64,000 nt of DNA from Georgenia sp. EYE_87. Its GTDB lineage: Bacteria > Actinomycetota > Actinomycetes > Actinomycetales > Actinomycetaceae. How positions within the stretch are numbered: position 1 is the stretch's first letter; each line of letters begins with the position of its first letter. The notes beneath the pieces were generated by a model. The model saw only the letters and a program-made list of their open reading frames with translations. It did no database searches and was not told the DNA's origin. Positions 34,142 through 43,400 of this stretch are shown in pieces. The position numbers were made by a program, and so were the translations under genes. The stretch covers positions 1 through 64,000 of the forward strand of contig NZ_JAHXNL010000012.1 of NCBI RefSeq assembly GCF_023148685.1, read 5' to 3'.

Positions 34142-36108
34142 CCGCCGTCGACACCTCCGCAGACGCGCCCGCGTCCACCACCGCCCGGGGGCGCACGGTC
34201 CTGCCCGCCGCCGAACGGCGGGCGCTGCGCCGCGCCGTCGGGCTCCTCGACCTCGACCGGGTCCGCCTGCTCTGGGCGGTCCTGGCCGGCAGCGCCAGCC
34301 TCGCCAGCGGCATCGCCCTGACCGCGACCGCCGCCTGGCTGATCGCCCGCGCCTCGCAGATGCCCCCGGTCCTCGAGCTCTCCGTCGCCGCCGTCGCGGT
34401 GCGCACCTTCGGCATCTCCCGCGCCCTCCTGCGCTACCTCGAACGCCTCGCCTCCCACCTCGTGGCCCTGCGAGGCATGGCGACCCTGCGCGAGCGCGTC
34501 TACACCACGCTCGCGTCGGGCCGCGCGGACGCCGTCGCCGGCCTGCGCCGCGGTGACCTGCTCGCCCGCACCGGCACGGACGTCGACGCGGTGGGCGACG
34601 TCGTGGTGCGCGCCCTGCTGCCCTCCGTGGTCGCCGCGGTGGTGGGCGCCGGGTCGGTGGTGCTGGTGGCCTGGCTCCACCTCGGTGCCGGCCTGGTCCT
34701 GGCGGTCTGCCTCCTGATGGCCGGCCTGGCCGGCCCCTGGCTGACCATGCGCGCGGCGCGCCTGGCGGAGGGCGCCGCCACAGACGCCCGGGCCGAGATC
34801 AGTGCCACCGCCATGACGATGGTCGACGGCGCCGCGGAGCTCACCGTCTCCGGGCGCCTGCGGGACGTGGTCGCGTCCCTGCGCGGCACCGAGCGCGACC
34901 TCGCCCGGGCGAAGGATGCCGCCGCCCGCCCCGCCGCGCTCGCCGCCGGCGTGGACACGCTGGCGATGGGCGCGGCCGTGCTCGGCTCGCTGGTCCTGGG
35001 CATCCCGGCCACCGTGGCGGGCAGCATGGAGGCCGTCGAGCTGGCCGTCATCGTGCTGACCCCGCTCGCCGCGTTCGAGGGCACCGCGATGCTCGGGCCC
35101 GCGGCGGTGCAGCTGGTCCGCTCGGGCGGTTCGGCCGTGCGGATCATAGAGCTGCTCGACCGGGCGGGGCCGGCCACCGCTGCCGCCCCGCGCCACGCCC
35201 CGGCGGCCGCCGCGGCCACGAGCCGCCCCAGGGTCGGCGCCGCGGGCACCGCACCTGTCGAGGGCGCCGCTCGCACCGCCGCCTCGCCCGTCCAGTGCGC
35301 GGCTCGAGAAGCCGCCTCGCCCGTCCAGGGCGCCGCTCCCCCGTCCGGTCCCCGGGTGACCGCCCGGGGCCTCGCCGTCGGCTGGCCGGGAGGCCCCGTC
35401 GTCGCCGAGGGCATCGACCTGGACCTCGCCCCCGGACGGGCGGTCGCGGTCGTCGGACCGAGCGGGGTCGGCAAGACGACCCTCCTGCTCACGCTCGCGG
35501 GGCTCCTGCCGCCGCGGGCGGGCACGGTCGAGCTGAACGGCGTCCCGGTCTGGGAGGCGGACCGGCACCGGGTCAGCGCCGACCTGGTGCTCACCGCCGA
35601 GGACGCGCACGTGTTCGGCACCAGCGTGCTGGAGAACCTCCGGGTCGCGCGCGGCGACGTCACCGAGCGCGAGGCGACGGGCCTGCTGGAGCGGGCGGGT
35701 CTGGGCGACTGGCTGGCGGGCCTGCCCGACGGGCTGGGCACGATGCTCGGCCCGGACGCGGCGACCGTCTCCGGCGGCGAGCGGCGACGCCTCCTCCTCG
35801 CCCGCGCCCTGGCCAGCCCCGCCCGGCTGCTGCTCCTCGACGAACCCGGCGAGCACCTCGACCCCGCGACGGCGGACCGGCTCCTGACCGATCTCCTCCG
35901 CACCGGCGTCGACGACGGCGCCCCCCCGCGCGGCGTCGTCCTCGTCACCCACCGTCTCTCGCCCCTGGGCGCCGCGGAGGAGGTGATCGTCCTGGGCGCG
36001 CGGAACGACGGACCGGCTACGGTTCTCGCGCGGGGCACGCACGAACGTCTCCGCGCCGACGTACCGGCCTACCGCTGGGCCCTGGAGCAGGAGGAGCACC
36101 GACGATGA
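34138..36108 (+). CDS. cydC: Glutathione/cysteine ABC exporter subunit CydC
   Basis: This 656-residue partner of CydD has a transmembrane half with GIALTATAAWLIARASQMPP, typical of CydC, then an ATPase half with Walker A GPSGVGKTT, signature SGGERRRLLLARAL and Walker B LLLLDEPGEHLD. Between them, at about residues 345-405, is an Ala/Pro-rich linker containing an imperfect duplication of ASPVQ-AA. The stop codon overlaps the histidine-kinase start (ATGA), so the sensor is made from the same transcript as the oxidase. Confidence 0.93.
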   Translation: MTAVDTSADAPASTTARGRTVLPAAERRALRRAVGLLDLDRVRLLWAVLAGSASLASGIALTATAAWLIARASQMPPVLELSVAAVAVRTFGISRALLRYLERLASHLVALRGMATLRERVYTTLASGRADAVAGLRRGDLLARTGTDVDAVGDVVVRALLPSVVAAVVGAGSVVLVAWLHLGAGLVLAVCLLMAGLAGPWLTMRAARLAEGAATDARAEISATAMTMVDGAAELTVSGRLRDVVASLRGTERDLARAKDAAARPAALAAGVDTLAMGAAVLGSLVLGIPATVAGSMEAVELAVIVLTPLAAFEGTAMLGPAAVQLVRSGGSAVRIIELLDRAGPATAAAPRHAPAAAAATSRPRVGAAGTAPVEGAARTAASPVQCAAREAASPVQGAAPPSGPRVTARGLAVGWPGGPVVAEGIDLDLAPGRAVAVVGPSGVGKTTLLLTLAGLLPPRAGTVELNGVPVWEADRHRVSADLVLTAEDAHVFGTSVLENLRVARGDVTEREATGLLERAGLGDWLAGLPDGLGTMLGPDAATVSGGERRRLLLARALASPARLLLLDEPGEHLDPATADRLLTDLLRTGVDDGAPPRGVVLVTHRLSPLGAAEEVIVLGARNDGPATVLARGTHERLRADVPAYRWALEQEEHRR

Positions 36109-37952
36109 GCACCGACGACGCCGCCCGCTGCCCCGTGGCGCACGGTGGCACGGGCTCGCCGGCTGCCGGCACGCAAGGCGCGACCGGCCGCGCGCCGGGT
36201 GACCTCCGCCGTCGTCCCGACGACCGGCCCTACACCGGGCCGGCGAGGGCCGTCGACGCCGCCGGGGCCTCCGCCGAGACGCACCCCCACACGCTCGCCA
36301 CGGACACCCACTCGCTGCTCGGCGCCGCGCTGAACCTCACCTCCCAGCTGGACGTCCGGGAGGCGCTGCGGCGCTTCGTCGACCGGGCCGCGCGGCTCAC
36401 CGGGGCGCGGTACGCCGCGCTCGGCGTGCTCGACAACCGTGGGGAGACCACGGCGTTCGTCCAGGTCGGCATGACCGAGGAGGAGCAGGAGATCCTCGGG
36501 CACCCGCCCCGCGGGCACGGCGTCCTCGGCGCCATCCCGGTGGACGGCCCGCTGCTCCTCGAGGACCTCACCCGGCACCCCGACTTCGGCGGGTTCCCCG
36601 AGGGGCACCCGCCCATGCACTCCTTCCTCGGCGTCCCGGTCCGGGTCCGGGAGAAGGTCTACGGCCGGCTGTACCTGGCGGAGAAGGACGGCGGGTTCAC
36701 CGCCCGGGACGCCGAGGACATGATGAGCCTGGCGGAGGCCGCGGCGGTCGCCGTCGAGAACGCCCGGCTCTACACCGAGGCCCGCAACCGCGAGCGCTGG
36801 ATCGCCGTCAGCCAGGACATCACCACCACCCTCCTCGAGGGCACCGAGGAGGAGGAGGCGCTCGAGATGATCGCCGCCCGCCTCCGGGAGGTGGCCGAGG
36901 CCGACACCGCCCTGATCGTCCTGCCCTCGGTCGGCGACGCGTGGGTCTGCGAGATCGCCGACGGCTACCGCGCCGGGCAGCTGGTGGGGCTGGTGTTCCC
37001 CCCGGACGGGCGGGCTATGACGGTGCTCAAGGAGGGCACCGGCATGATCGTCGACTCCCTCACGCGGCTGCGGACGCTCCGGCTGGCCGAGCTCGCCCAC
37101 TTCGGGCCGGCGCTCTACGCCCCGATGATGCTCCGCGGCGAGGGGCGCGGGGTCATCCTGCTGCTGCGGCGGGTGGGCGAGCCGGAGTTCGACCGGTCCG
37201 ACCTGATGATGGCCGAGTCCGTCGCCGGGCAGGCCGCGCTCGCGCTGGAGCTGGCCGCCGCCCGGCACGCGCAGGACGTCGCCTCGCTCCTCGACGAGCG
37301 GGCGCGCATCGCCCGCGACCTGCACGACCTGGCGATCCAGCAGCTCTTCGCCACCGGCATGCAGCTCGCCTCGGCCCGCACCGCGATGGCCGAGCGGGGC
37401 GAGCACCGGCTGGCGAACCTGCTCGAGGAGTCGCTCACCAGCGTCGACGAGTCCGTCAAGCAGATCCGCTCGATCGTGCACTCGCTGCGCGAGCCCGACG
37501 CGGCGGTCGTCCTCGTCGAGCGGCTGCGCCGCGAGGCCTCGCTGGCGCGGACGTCCCTGGGCTTCGCGCCGTCGCTGATCATCGAGGTGGACGGCACGCC
37601 GATCGTCGACGACCAGGAGCAGGCCGAGCTCATCACCCAGATCGACGACCGGGTCGGCGCCGACATCGCCGACGACGTCGTCGCCGTCGTGCGCGAGGGC
37701 ATGGTGAACGCCGCCAAGCACGCCAAGGCGTCGTCGGTGCGGGCGCACGTCAGTGTGCTCGGGGCCGGGTTCACCGGGCGCATCGTCGTCGACGTCACCG
37801 ACGACGGCCTCGGCGTCCCCCCCTCGCTCTCCCGCAGGTCGGGGCTGGGCAACCTCGCCGCCCGCGCCCGCCGGCACGGCGGCACGTTCTCCATCGGCCG
37901 CAGCGAGTCGGGCACCGGGTCTCAGGTGAGCTGGCAGGTCCCGCTGACGTAG
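36105..37952 (+). CDS. DevS/DosT-like heme sensor histidine kinase
   Basis: The 615-residue cytoplasmic protein has a disordered tail (1-65), GAF-A (about 70-225), GAF-B (about 240-385), a HisKA_3 helix with phosphoacceptor His407 (ARDLHDLAIQQLF) and a HATPase domain (VREGMVNAAKHAKAS; DDGLGVP; GLGNLAARA). In GAF-A, HPPMHSFLGVPVRVR followed by GRLYLAEK places His168 and Tyr190 exactly 22 residues apart, the spacing of the heme His149 and distal Tyr171 of mycobacterial DevS. So it probably senses oxygen, NO, CO or redox state through heme. Overlap with cydC implies co-expression with cytochrome bd. The likely partner is the regulator at 38199-38858. Confidence 0.88.
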   Translation: MSTDDAARCPVAHGGTGSPAAGTQGATGRAPGDLRRRPDDRPYTGPARAVDAAGASAETHPHTLATDTHSLLGAALNLTSQLDVREALRRFVDRAARLTGARYAALGVLDNRGETTAFVQVGMTEEEQEILGHPPRGHGVLGAIPVDGPLLLEDLTRHPDFGGFPEGHPPMHSFLGVPVRVREKVYGRLYLAEKDGGFTARDAEDMMSLAEAAAVAVENARLYTEARNRERWIAVSQDITTTLLEGTEEEEALEMIAARLREVAEADTALIVLPSVGDAWVCEIADGYRAGQLVGLVFPPDGRAMTVLKEGTGMIVDSLTRLRTLRLAELAHFGPALYAPMMLRGEGRGVILLLRRVGEPEFDRSDLMMAESVAGQAALALELAAARHAQDVASLLDERARIARDLHDLAIQQLFATGMQLASARTAMAERGEHRLANLLEESLTSVDESVKQIRSIVHSLREPDAAVVLVERLRREASLARTSLGFAPSLIIEVDGTPIVDDQEQAELITQIDDRVGADIADDVVAVVREGMVNAAKHAKASSVRAHVSVLGAGFTGRIVVDVTDDGLGVPPSLSRRSGLGNLAARARRHGGTFSIGRSESGTGSQVSWQVPLT

Positions 37953-38198
37953 GGCGCGCGCCTCGGCGTCCCTGACCATCGCACCACGGCGTGCCCTCGA
38001 CGACCCCCCGTCGCCGACGCCCCGGCCCGCCCCGCCCTTGCCCATCCGGCAGAGGACGACCGTCCAGGTCGCAACTACCGCTCGGACTTCGGCGAGGTCT
38101 GTGGCTTGCGGTGAGATCTGACCTCACGAACCAGCGTCGTGCGTCAGCAGCCGGGGCGGTGCGATGGGTGGATCCGCAGTGTGCTGCCGAGAGCGCGC

Positions 38199-38858
38199 TC
38201 AGCCGCGCCAGCCGGCGGCCCGCTGGCCGGCCACCCAGGCCGCGACCTGCGTGCGGCGCTGCAGGCCCATCTTGCTCAGCAGCGAGGTGATGTGGTTCTT
38301 GACCGTCTTCTCGGCCACGCCGAGACGCTCGCCGATCTCGCGGTTCGACAGGCCGTCGCCGATCAGCTCGAGCACGCGCCGCTCGGAGGGCGTGAGATCC
38401 GCCGTCGGGTCCTCGTGGTCGGCGCGGCGGCGCGTCACGGTCCGCTCGTCGAGCAGCGTCCGGCCGGCCGCGACGGCCTTGACGACCTCGGCGATCTCGG
38501 CGCCACGCACCGTCTTGAGCAGGTAGGCCTTCGCGCCGGCCTCGAGCGCCTCGGCGAGGGCGTCGTCGTCGTCGAAGGAGGTCAGGATGATCGGCCGCGC
38601 TCCGGGCACCTTCTCGCGCAGCGTCCGGACGATGTCGATGCCGGTGCCGTCGGGCAGCTGGAGGTCGACGAGCAGGACCTCCGGCCGGACGAGCTCGGCG
38701 CGGCGCACGGCCTCGGCGACCGAGCCGGCCTCGGCGACGACCGTCAGGCCGTCGGCGCGGTCCACGATCTCCGCGATGCCCCGCCGCACCACCTCGTGGT
38801 CGTCGATGATCATCACGCGGATGTCGCGCGGCTGCTGGGATTCCTGAGCGTTCGGCAC
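38199..38858 (-). CDS. NarL/DevR-type response regulator
   Basis: The 219-residue protein has a receiver domain (VMIIDDHEVVRRG; phosphoacceptor Asp65 in LLVDLQLPDG; conserved Lys in YLLKT) and a C-terminal LuxR-type helix-turn-helix (LTPSERRVLELIGDGLSNRE, then GVAEKTVKNHITSLLSKMGL). The TVKNH segment matches the DNA-recognition helix of DevR/DosR. A GTG at 38856-38858 is preferred; an ATG at 38895-38897 would add 13 residues and also lacks a strong ribosome site. It converges on the heme-sensor kinase gene and is the obvious partner. Target sites probably include the palindrome before cydA. Confidence 0.9.
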   Translation of the reverse strand: MPNAQESQQPRDIRVMIIDDHEVVRRGIAEIVDRADGLTVVAEAGSVAEAVRRAELVRPEVLLVDLQLPDGTGIDIVRTLREKVPGARPIILTSFDDDDALAEALEAGAKAYLLKTVRGAEIAEVVKAVAAGRTLLDERTVTRRRADHEDPTADLTPSERRVLELIGDGLSNREIGERLGVAEKTVKNHITSLLSKMGLQRRTQVAAWVAGQRAAGWRG

Positions 38859-38937
38859 GCCCCCGAGACTACCCAAGACCGGCGGATTCTCGCGCATCCA
38901 GGGCTGCGCGCCGAGCCGCGGCTCCGGCGGGCCCCGG

Positions 38938-39954
38938 TCAGCGTGGGAGCGCGGGCCGGCGCTGGCAGCGCGGGCAGGAGAAGGACCCGCGGTTCATGAA
39001 CTCCTCGCGGCGGACGACGGCGCCGCACCGCGGGCACGGCCGCCCGGCCCGGCCGTAGACGGCGAGGGAGCGGGCGAAGAACCCGGCCGCGCCGTCGACG
39101 TCGACGTACAGGGCGTCGAACGACGTCCCACCGACGGCGAGGGCCTCGTGCATCACGTCCGTCGCGGCGTCGAAGAGACCGCGGAGCCGCTCGGGACGGA
39201 GGACGTCGGTGCGGCGGGCCCCGTGCAGGCGGGCCCGCCACAGCGCCTCGTCGGCGTAGATGTTGCCGACGCCGGAGACGAGCGTCTGGTCCAGCAGCGC
39301 GCGCTTGATCTCGGTCCGGCGGGCGCGGGTGCGGCGCACGAGGTCGGCGCGGTCGAGCGCCGGGTCGAGCAGGTCGCGGGCGATGTGGGCGACCGGGGCG
39401 GGCACTACGGCGTCGTCGCTGCCGAGGCCGCCGGGGGCGCCGTCGACGGTGGGGACGGTGTCCACGGCCATCACGTGGCCGAAGGTGCGCTGGTCGACGA
39501 ACCACAGCTGGCCGCCGTCGGCGAGGTCGATGCGCACCCGCAGGTGGGCGGTGGTGAGCGGGATGTCACGGACGACGGTGGGCGGCAGGGTGGCGGTGAG
39601 GTCGGCGGGCCGCTCGCCGTCGGCGAGGAAGGCGGTCGGCGGGTCCGCCTCGGCGCCCCGGCGGGCGCCGGCGGGTTCCTGCACAAGCAGCTGCCCGCTC
39701 ATGCCCAGGTGGACCACCAGGGCCTGGTCCGGCGGCGCCCCGGGACCCTCCCCCAGCGTCAGCCACAGGTACTTGCCGCGGCGCACCGCGGCCGTGAACT
39801 GCTGCCCGGCGAGCCGGTCGGCGAGCTCGCGCGCACCGCCGGGCTGGCGCCGCACGCTGCGCGGGTGGTGCACCTCGATCCCGGCGACGGGCCGGCCCAG
39901 CACGCGGCCGGCCAGGCCGCGGCGGACGGTCTCGACCTCGGGAAGCTCGGGCAC
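38938..39954 (-). CDS. mutM: Formamidopyrimidine-DNA glycosylase
   Basis: MutM/Fpg removes 8-oxoguanine and nicks the strand. The 338-residue protein begins [13 protein letters not shown], where Pro2 is the catalytic amine and Glu3 and Glu6 assist. It has the helix-two-turn-helix [19 protein letters not shown] and the C-terminal zinc finger [13 protein letters not shown]...CPRC. It is about 50 residues longer than Escherichia coli Fpg owing to a loop rich in Gly/Ala/Asp at about 85-125 and another at 170-185. It follows rnc after 6 bp in the same unit. Confidence 0.96.
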   Translation of the reverse strand: MPELPEVETVRRGLAGRVLGRPVAGIEVHHPRSVRRQPGGARELADRLAGQQFTAAVRRGKYLWLTLGEGPGAPPDQALVVHLGMSGQLLVQEPAGARRGAEADPPTAFLADGERPADLTATLPPTVVRDIPLTTAHLRVRIDLADGGQLWFVDQRTFGHVMAVDTVPTVDGAPGGLGSDDAVVPAPVAHIARDLLDPALDRADLVRRTRARRTEIKRALLDQTLVSGVGNIYADEALWRARLHGARRTDVLRPERLRGLFDAATDVMHEALAVGGTSFDALYVDVDGAAGFFARSLAVYGRAGRPCPRCGAVVRREEFMNRGSFSCPRCQRRPALPR

Positions 39955-39960
39955 GTCAGC

Positions 39961-40725
39961 TCAGGCGAGCTCGCCGTCGCCGGCCGTGGCCACCGGCTGG
40001 CCGGCGAGCCTGGCGTAGGTGTCCTCGGCGGCGTTCTGCTCGGCGACCTTCTTGGAGCTGCCCACCCCGCGGCCGTGCTCCTCCCCGTCCAGCACGACCG
40101 TCGCGGTGAAGGTGCGGGCGTGGTCCGGCCCCGTCCCGGTGACCACGTAGGTGGGGGCACCGAGCCCCCGCTCGGCGGTGAGCTCCTGCAACGAGGTCTT
40201 CCAGTCCAGCCCGGCGCCCAGGTTCGCGGCCTGCGCCAGCAGCGGGCCGACGAGCCGCTCGACAACGGCGCGCGTGTGCTCGAGGCCGTGGCACAGGTAC
40301 GTCGCGCCGATCAGCGCCTCGACGGTGTCGGAGAGGATGGAGTCCTTCTCCCGGCCGCCGGTGACGAGCTCCCCGCGCCCGAGGAGGATGTAGCCGCCCA
40401 GCCCGATCTCCCGCGCGACAGAGGCGAGCGCCTTCTGGCTCACCGTGGCCGCGCGCATCCGGGCCAGGTCGCCCTCGGACTCGTCGGGGTGGGCGCGGTA
40501 GAGCCGCTCGGTGACGATGATCCCGAGGACCGAGTCGCCCAGGAACTCCAGCCGCTCGTTCGTGGGGATGCCCCCGGCCTCGTGGGCGAAGGAGCGGTGC
40601 GTCAGCGCCAGGACCAGCAGCTCGGGGTCGATCGCGGTCCCCAGGGCGGCGGTGAGGGTCTCCACGTCCTGCCGCGCGGGCGCCTCGGGCTGGGCGTCAG
40701 ACCGCCGTCGGCGGGAGCCGCTCAC
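39961..40725 (-). CDS. rnc: Ribonuclease III
   Basis: This double-strand RNA endonuclease processes rRNA precursors. The 254-residue protein has the RNase III signature [12 protein letters not shown] (residues about 55-66), a second acidic site DTVEALIGA and a C-terminal double-stranded RNA-binding domain with [17 protein letters not shown]. The GTG start overlaps the yceD stop (GTGA). In most relatives rpmF lies between yceD and rnc; it is absent here. Confidence 0.96.
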   Translation of the reverse strand: MSGSRRRRSDAQPEAPARQDVETLTAALGTAIDPELLVLALTHRSFAHEAGGIPTNERLEFLGDSVLGIIVTERLYRAHPDESEGDLARMRAATVSQKALASVAREIGLGGYILLGRGELVTGGREKDSILSDTVEALIGATYLCHGLEHTRAVVERLVGPLLAQAANLGAGLDWKTSLQELTAERGLGAPTYVVTGTGPDHARTFTATVVLDGEEHGRGVGSSKKVAEQNAAEDTYARLAGQPVATAGDGELA

Positions 40726-41294
40726 CGCTCGCCGTCCTTCGTCTCGCCCTTCTCCTCCAGCAGGGACCCCAGTGCGGACCAGCGCGGGTCGAGCTGCTCG
40801 TGGTGGTGGCCGGGCTCGAGGTCGTCCATCCGCTCCCCGCACACGGGGCACAGGCCGGCACAGTCGGGCCGGCACAGCGGCTGGAACGGCAGGGCGAGGA
40901 CGACGGCGTCGCGCAGCGTCGTCTCGAGGTCGATCAGCTCGCCCTCGACGGCGGGCAGGTCCTCGGCCTCCTCGTCCCCCTCCTGCACCAGCGACGCCTT
41001 GGTGCTCGCGTAGTAGAAGAGCTCGGACAGCTCCACGTCGAGGTCCTGGTCGATGTCGCGCAGGCACCGGACGCACTCCCCGCGCAGACCGACGGCCGCG
41101 GTACCGGTGACGAACACGCCGTCCATCACGGCCTCGAGACGCAGGTCGAGCTCGACGTCGGAGCCCTCGGGCACGCCGATGACCTCTGTGCCGAGGTCGG
41201 CGGGGGCGGGGACGGTGCGCTCGAGCGAGCGCATCGTCCCGGCTCGGCGGCCGAGCTCGTGCGTGCTCATCACGAGCGGCGATCGGGCGTCCAT
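40722..41294 (-). CDS. yceD: YceD family (DUF177) protein
   Basis: The 190-residue product fits DUF177: [37 protein letters not shown] and the C-terminal [13 protein letters not shown] with four Cys that may bind zinc. YceD proteins are linked to 23S rRNA accumulation and usually sit beside rpmF. Here the gene overlaps rnc directly. The ATG at 41292-41294 has AAGGAG about eight bases upstream. Tandem repeats lie in the 246-bp region before it. Confidence 0.9.
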   Translation of the reverse strand: MDARSPLVMSTHELGRRAGTMRSLERTVPAPADLGTEVIGVPEGSDVELDLRLEAVMDGVFVTGTAAVGLRGECVRCLRDIDQDLDVELSELFYYASTKASLVQEGDEEAEDLPAVEGELIDLETTLRDAVVLALPFQPLCRPDCAGLCPVCGERMDDLEPGHHHEQLDPRWSALGSLLEEKGETKDGER

Positions 41295-41410
41295 GACACT
41301 CCTTGCAGCAGCCGCGCTGGGCGCGGGAGGACTGGTTCGTGGGGCCGGCCGGCGCCGGCGCCCGGGGGGCGCCCGTCGTCCGGGACCAGCCTTCGATGCT
41401 ACCCACGCCT

Positions 41411-41509
41411 GGCGGTCGGCGCGCGATCCGCGGTCGTGGCGGTCGGCGCGCGATCCGCGGTCGTGGCGAACGGCGAGCGCTCCCGGTCCGGACGAACGGC
41501 GAGCGCTCC
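41411..41509. repeat. Two perfect 27-bp direct repeats plus two 17-bp repeats
   Basis: A 27-bp unit beginning GGCGGTCGGCGCGCGATCCG occurs twice head to tail (41411-41437 and 41438-41464) without a mismatch. It is followed by CGAACGGCGAGCGCTCC twice (41467-41483 and 41493-41509). The array fills the 246-bp gap between the sepIVA-like gene's end and the yceD start, in the region expected to hold the yceD-rnc-mutM promoter. Confidence 0.9.
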
Positions 41510-41540
41510 GGGGGCGTGGCCGCCCGGTAGCCCGCCGGGG

Positions 41541-42065
41541 TCACTCCTCCGCGGCGACGGCGACCCGGCCGGCGCGGGCGGAGAGAGCCTCCCGGCCCGC
41601 GCGCACCTGCGTGCTGATGGAGTTCAGGTCGATCTCGAACTGGGCGAGCTGGCGGTCGCAGTAGTCGTTCGCGTCCGCGGCCAGCTTGGCCGCCTTCTCC
41701 TCCGCGGCGCGGACGATCTGCTCCGCGCGCTCCTCGGCCAGCCGGACGATGTTCTCGTTCGCGACCAGCTCCTCGGCGCGGGCGCGGGCCTCCTCGACGA
41801 TCTTGTCCGACCGCTGGCGCGCCCTCTCGACCATCGCGTCGGCGTCGGCCACGATGTCGTCCGCGGTCTGGATCTCCTCGGGGACCACGGCGCGCGCGGC
41901 GTCGAGCAGGTCGAGGGCCTCGGCGCGGTTGATCAGCACCGACGCGGACATCGGCATGGCCCGTGCCGCGGTGACCAGCTCGGTGAGCTCGTCGAGGATG
42001 GAGATGAGCGAGGCGCCGTCCTCGGCGTGCTGCTCGGCTGAGGCTTGCTGCTGGCTGGCGGTCAT
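41541..42065 (-). CDS. SepIVA/DivIVA-like coiled-coil protein
   Basis: The 174-residue acidic protein is almost entirely helical. [20 protein letters not shown] and [19 protein letters not shown] at residues 20-65 are followed by a long coiled coil from about 65 to 150 rich in Ala, Glu and Arg ([20 protein letters not shown]). This matches the SepIVA-type DivIVA relative found beside coaD in mycobacteria, which takes part in division and polar envelope synthesis. ATP synthase subunit-b similarity in databases comes from the coiled coil. Its ATG overlaps the coaD stop by 4 bp. Confidence 0.8.
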   Translation of the reverse strand: MTASQQQASAEQHAEDGASLISILDELTELVTAARAMPMSASVLINRAEALDLLDAARAVVPEEIQTADDIVADADAMVERARQRSDKIVEEARARAEELVANENIVRLAEERAEQIVRAAEEKAAKLAADANDYCDRQLAQFEIDLNSISTQVRAGREALSARAGRVAVAAEE

Positions 42066-42553
42066 CGTGCTTCTCCTGGGTTGCTCAGCGCCCGGTGCAG
42101 CGCGGCGGCGACGGCGGACGGGACGAGGTCGGTGACGTCGCCGCCGTGCAGGGCGATGTCCTTGACGAGGGACGAGGCGACGTGGGCGAGCGCGGGGTCG
42201 CCCATCACGAAGACCGTCTCCACCCCGGTGAGGTGGCGGTTCATGAGGGCCATGGCGTGCTCGGCGTCGAAGTCGGCGGCCCCGCGCAGCCCCTTGACGA
42301 TGGCGGTGGCCCCGACGTCGGCGCAGTACTGCGCGAGGAGCCCGGGCACGAGCTCGACGCGGACGCCCTCGAGGCCGGCGACGGACTCCCGGGCCAGGGC
42401 AAGTCGCTCCTCGGCGTCGAAGAGGTACCGCTTCGCGGGGTTGTGCGCCACGGCGACAACAACCTCGTCGAACATCGCGCGCGCCCGGCGCACGGCGTCG
42501 AGGTGGCCCAGCGTGATCGGGTCGAAGGAACCCGGGCAGACCGCGAGGCTCAT
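42062..42553 (-). CDS. coaD: Phosphopantetheine adenylyltransferase
   Basis: CoaD makes dephospho-CoA from 4'-phosphopantetheine and ATP. The 163-residue protein has the nucleotidyltransferase motif [16 protein letters not shown] (Thr/His-x-Gly-His), [27 protein letters not shown] and a C-terminal SSLVKDIA block, all standard. It is transcribed from rsmD toward the sepIVA-like gene with a 4-bp overlap. Confidence 0.97.
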   Translation of the reverse strand: MSLAVCPGSFDPITLGHLDAVRRARAMFDEVVVAVAHNPAKRYLFDAEERLALARESVAGLEGVRVELVPGLLAQYCADVGATAIVKGLRGAADFDAEHAMALMNRHLTGVETVFVMGDPALAHVASSLVKDIALHGGDVTDLVPSAVAAALHRALSNPGEAR

Positions 42554-42632
42554 CGCCGCTCCACTTGGACCATGCGATTCACGGTAGCGGGCCGGACCGC
42601 GAAGTCGGCGTTACGACGCGGGCGGCGGCGCG

Positions 42633-43286
42633 TCACTCAGCCGACGCGTCACCAGCCGGGGCGTCGTCAGGCGACGCATCATCGGCCGGGGCGACGAACC
42701 AGACCTGCGTGTCGCCGTAGCGCCGCGCGTCCGTGAGCCTGAGCCCGGGCGGCCACGTCGGCTCCGGGCTGCGGCGGGACCGCTCGACGACGACGACGGC
42801 GTCCCGGTCCAGCCAGGGCGCAGGTCCGGGCGGGGCAGGCTGGTCGGGGTCCTCGCTGCCGCGCGCGGCCAGCAGCGCGAGCACCTCCCCGAGAGCCTCC
42901 TCGGTCACGTCGTACGGCGGGTCGAGCAGCACCAGGTGGGCGGGCGCCGCGCCGCGCGCCGGGGCCGAGGCGAGGTAGGTCTCCACCCTCTGCGCGACGA
43001 CGTCGACCGCCCGCAGCCCGAGCGCCTTGGCGTTGCGGCGGCACAGCTCGGCGGCCGGGCGGGCGGCCTCGACGAGCGTGACCCGCTCGGCGCCCCGGCT
43101 CGCCGCCTCGAGCCCAAGGGCCCCGGAGCCGGCGTAGAGGTCGAGGACGCGTGCGCCGCCGACGACGCCGAGGTGGTCGAGCCGGGAGAAGAGCGCCTCC
43201 CGGACTCGTTCGGAGGTGGGCCGGGTGCCGCTGCGCGGCACCTGCAGGGTCCGGCCACCCGCGGTGCCGGCGACGATCCTGGTCAC
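42633..43286 (-). CDS. rsmD: 16S rRNA (guanine966-N2)-methyltransferase
   Basis: The 217-residue protein begins TRIVAGTAGGRTLQVP and PTSERVREALFSRLDH, typical of RsmD, with SAM-binding DLYAGSGALGLEAASRGA and catalytic DPPY in LLDPPYDV. The C-terminal 25 residues are Asp/Ala/Pro-rich and probably disordered. The GTG at 43284-43286 gives the usual N-terminus. It lies 79 bp upstream of coaD on the same strand. Confidence 0.93.
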   Translation of the reverse strand: MTRIVAGTAGGRTLQVPRSGTRPTSERVREALFSRLDHLGVVGGARVLDLYAGSGALGLEAASRGAERVTLVEAARPAAELCRRNAKALGLRAVDVVAQRVETYLASAPARGAAPAHLVLLDPPYDVTEEALGEVLALLAARGSEDPDQPAPPGPAPWLDRDAVVVVERSRRSPEPTWPPGLRLTDARRYGDTQVWFVAPADDASPDDAPAGDASAE

Positions 43287-43400
43287 CGGGTCAGCGTAGT
43301 GACGCACGCGCGGCGCGCGTCCGCGGAGACTGTGGGCGCCGGGCCGCGGGCAGGTCGGACCACGGACGGGTCCGACCGGGAGACTGCGGGCGCCGGGCCT

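Noticed and set aside
36069-38045. 658-codon open frame on the minus strand opposite the histidine kinase
   Set aside because: No recognisable domain; the kinase frame shows GAF, HisKA_3 and ATPase motifs.
41411-41509. CRISPR or mobile-element terminal repeats
   Set aside because: The repeats are direct and head to tail, with no spacers, no transposase and no target-site duplication.
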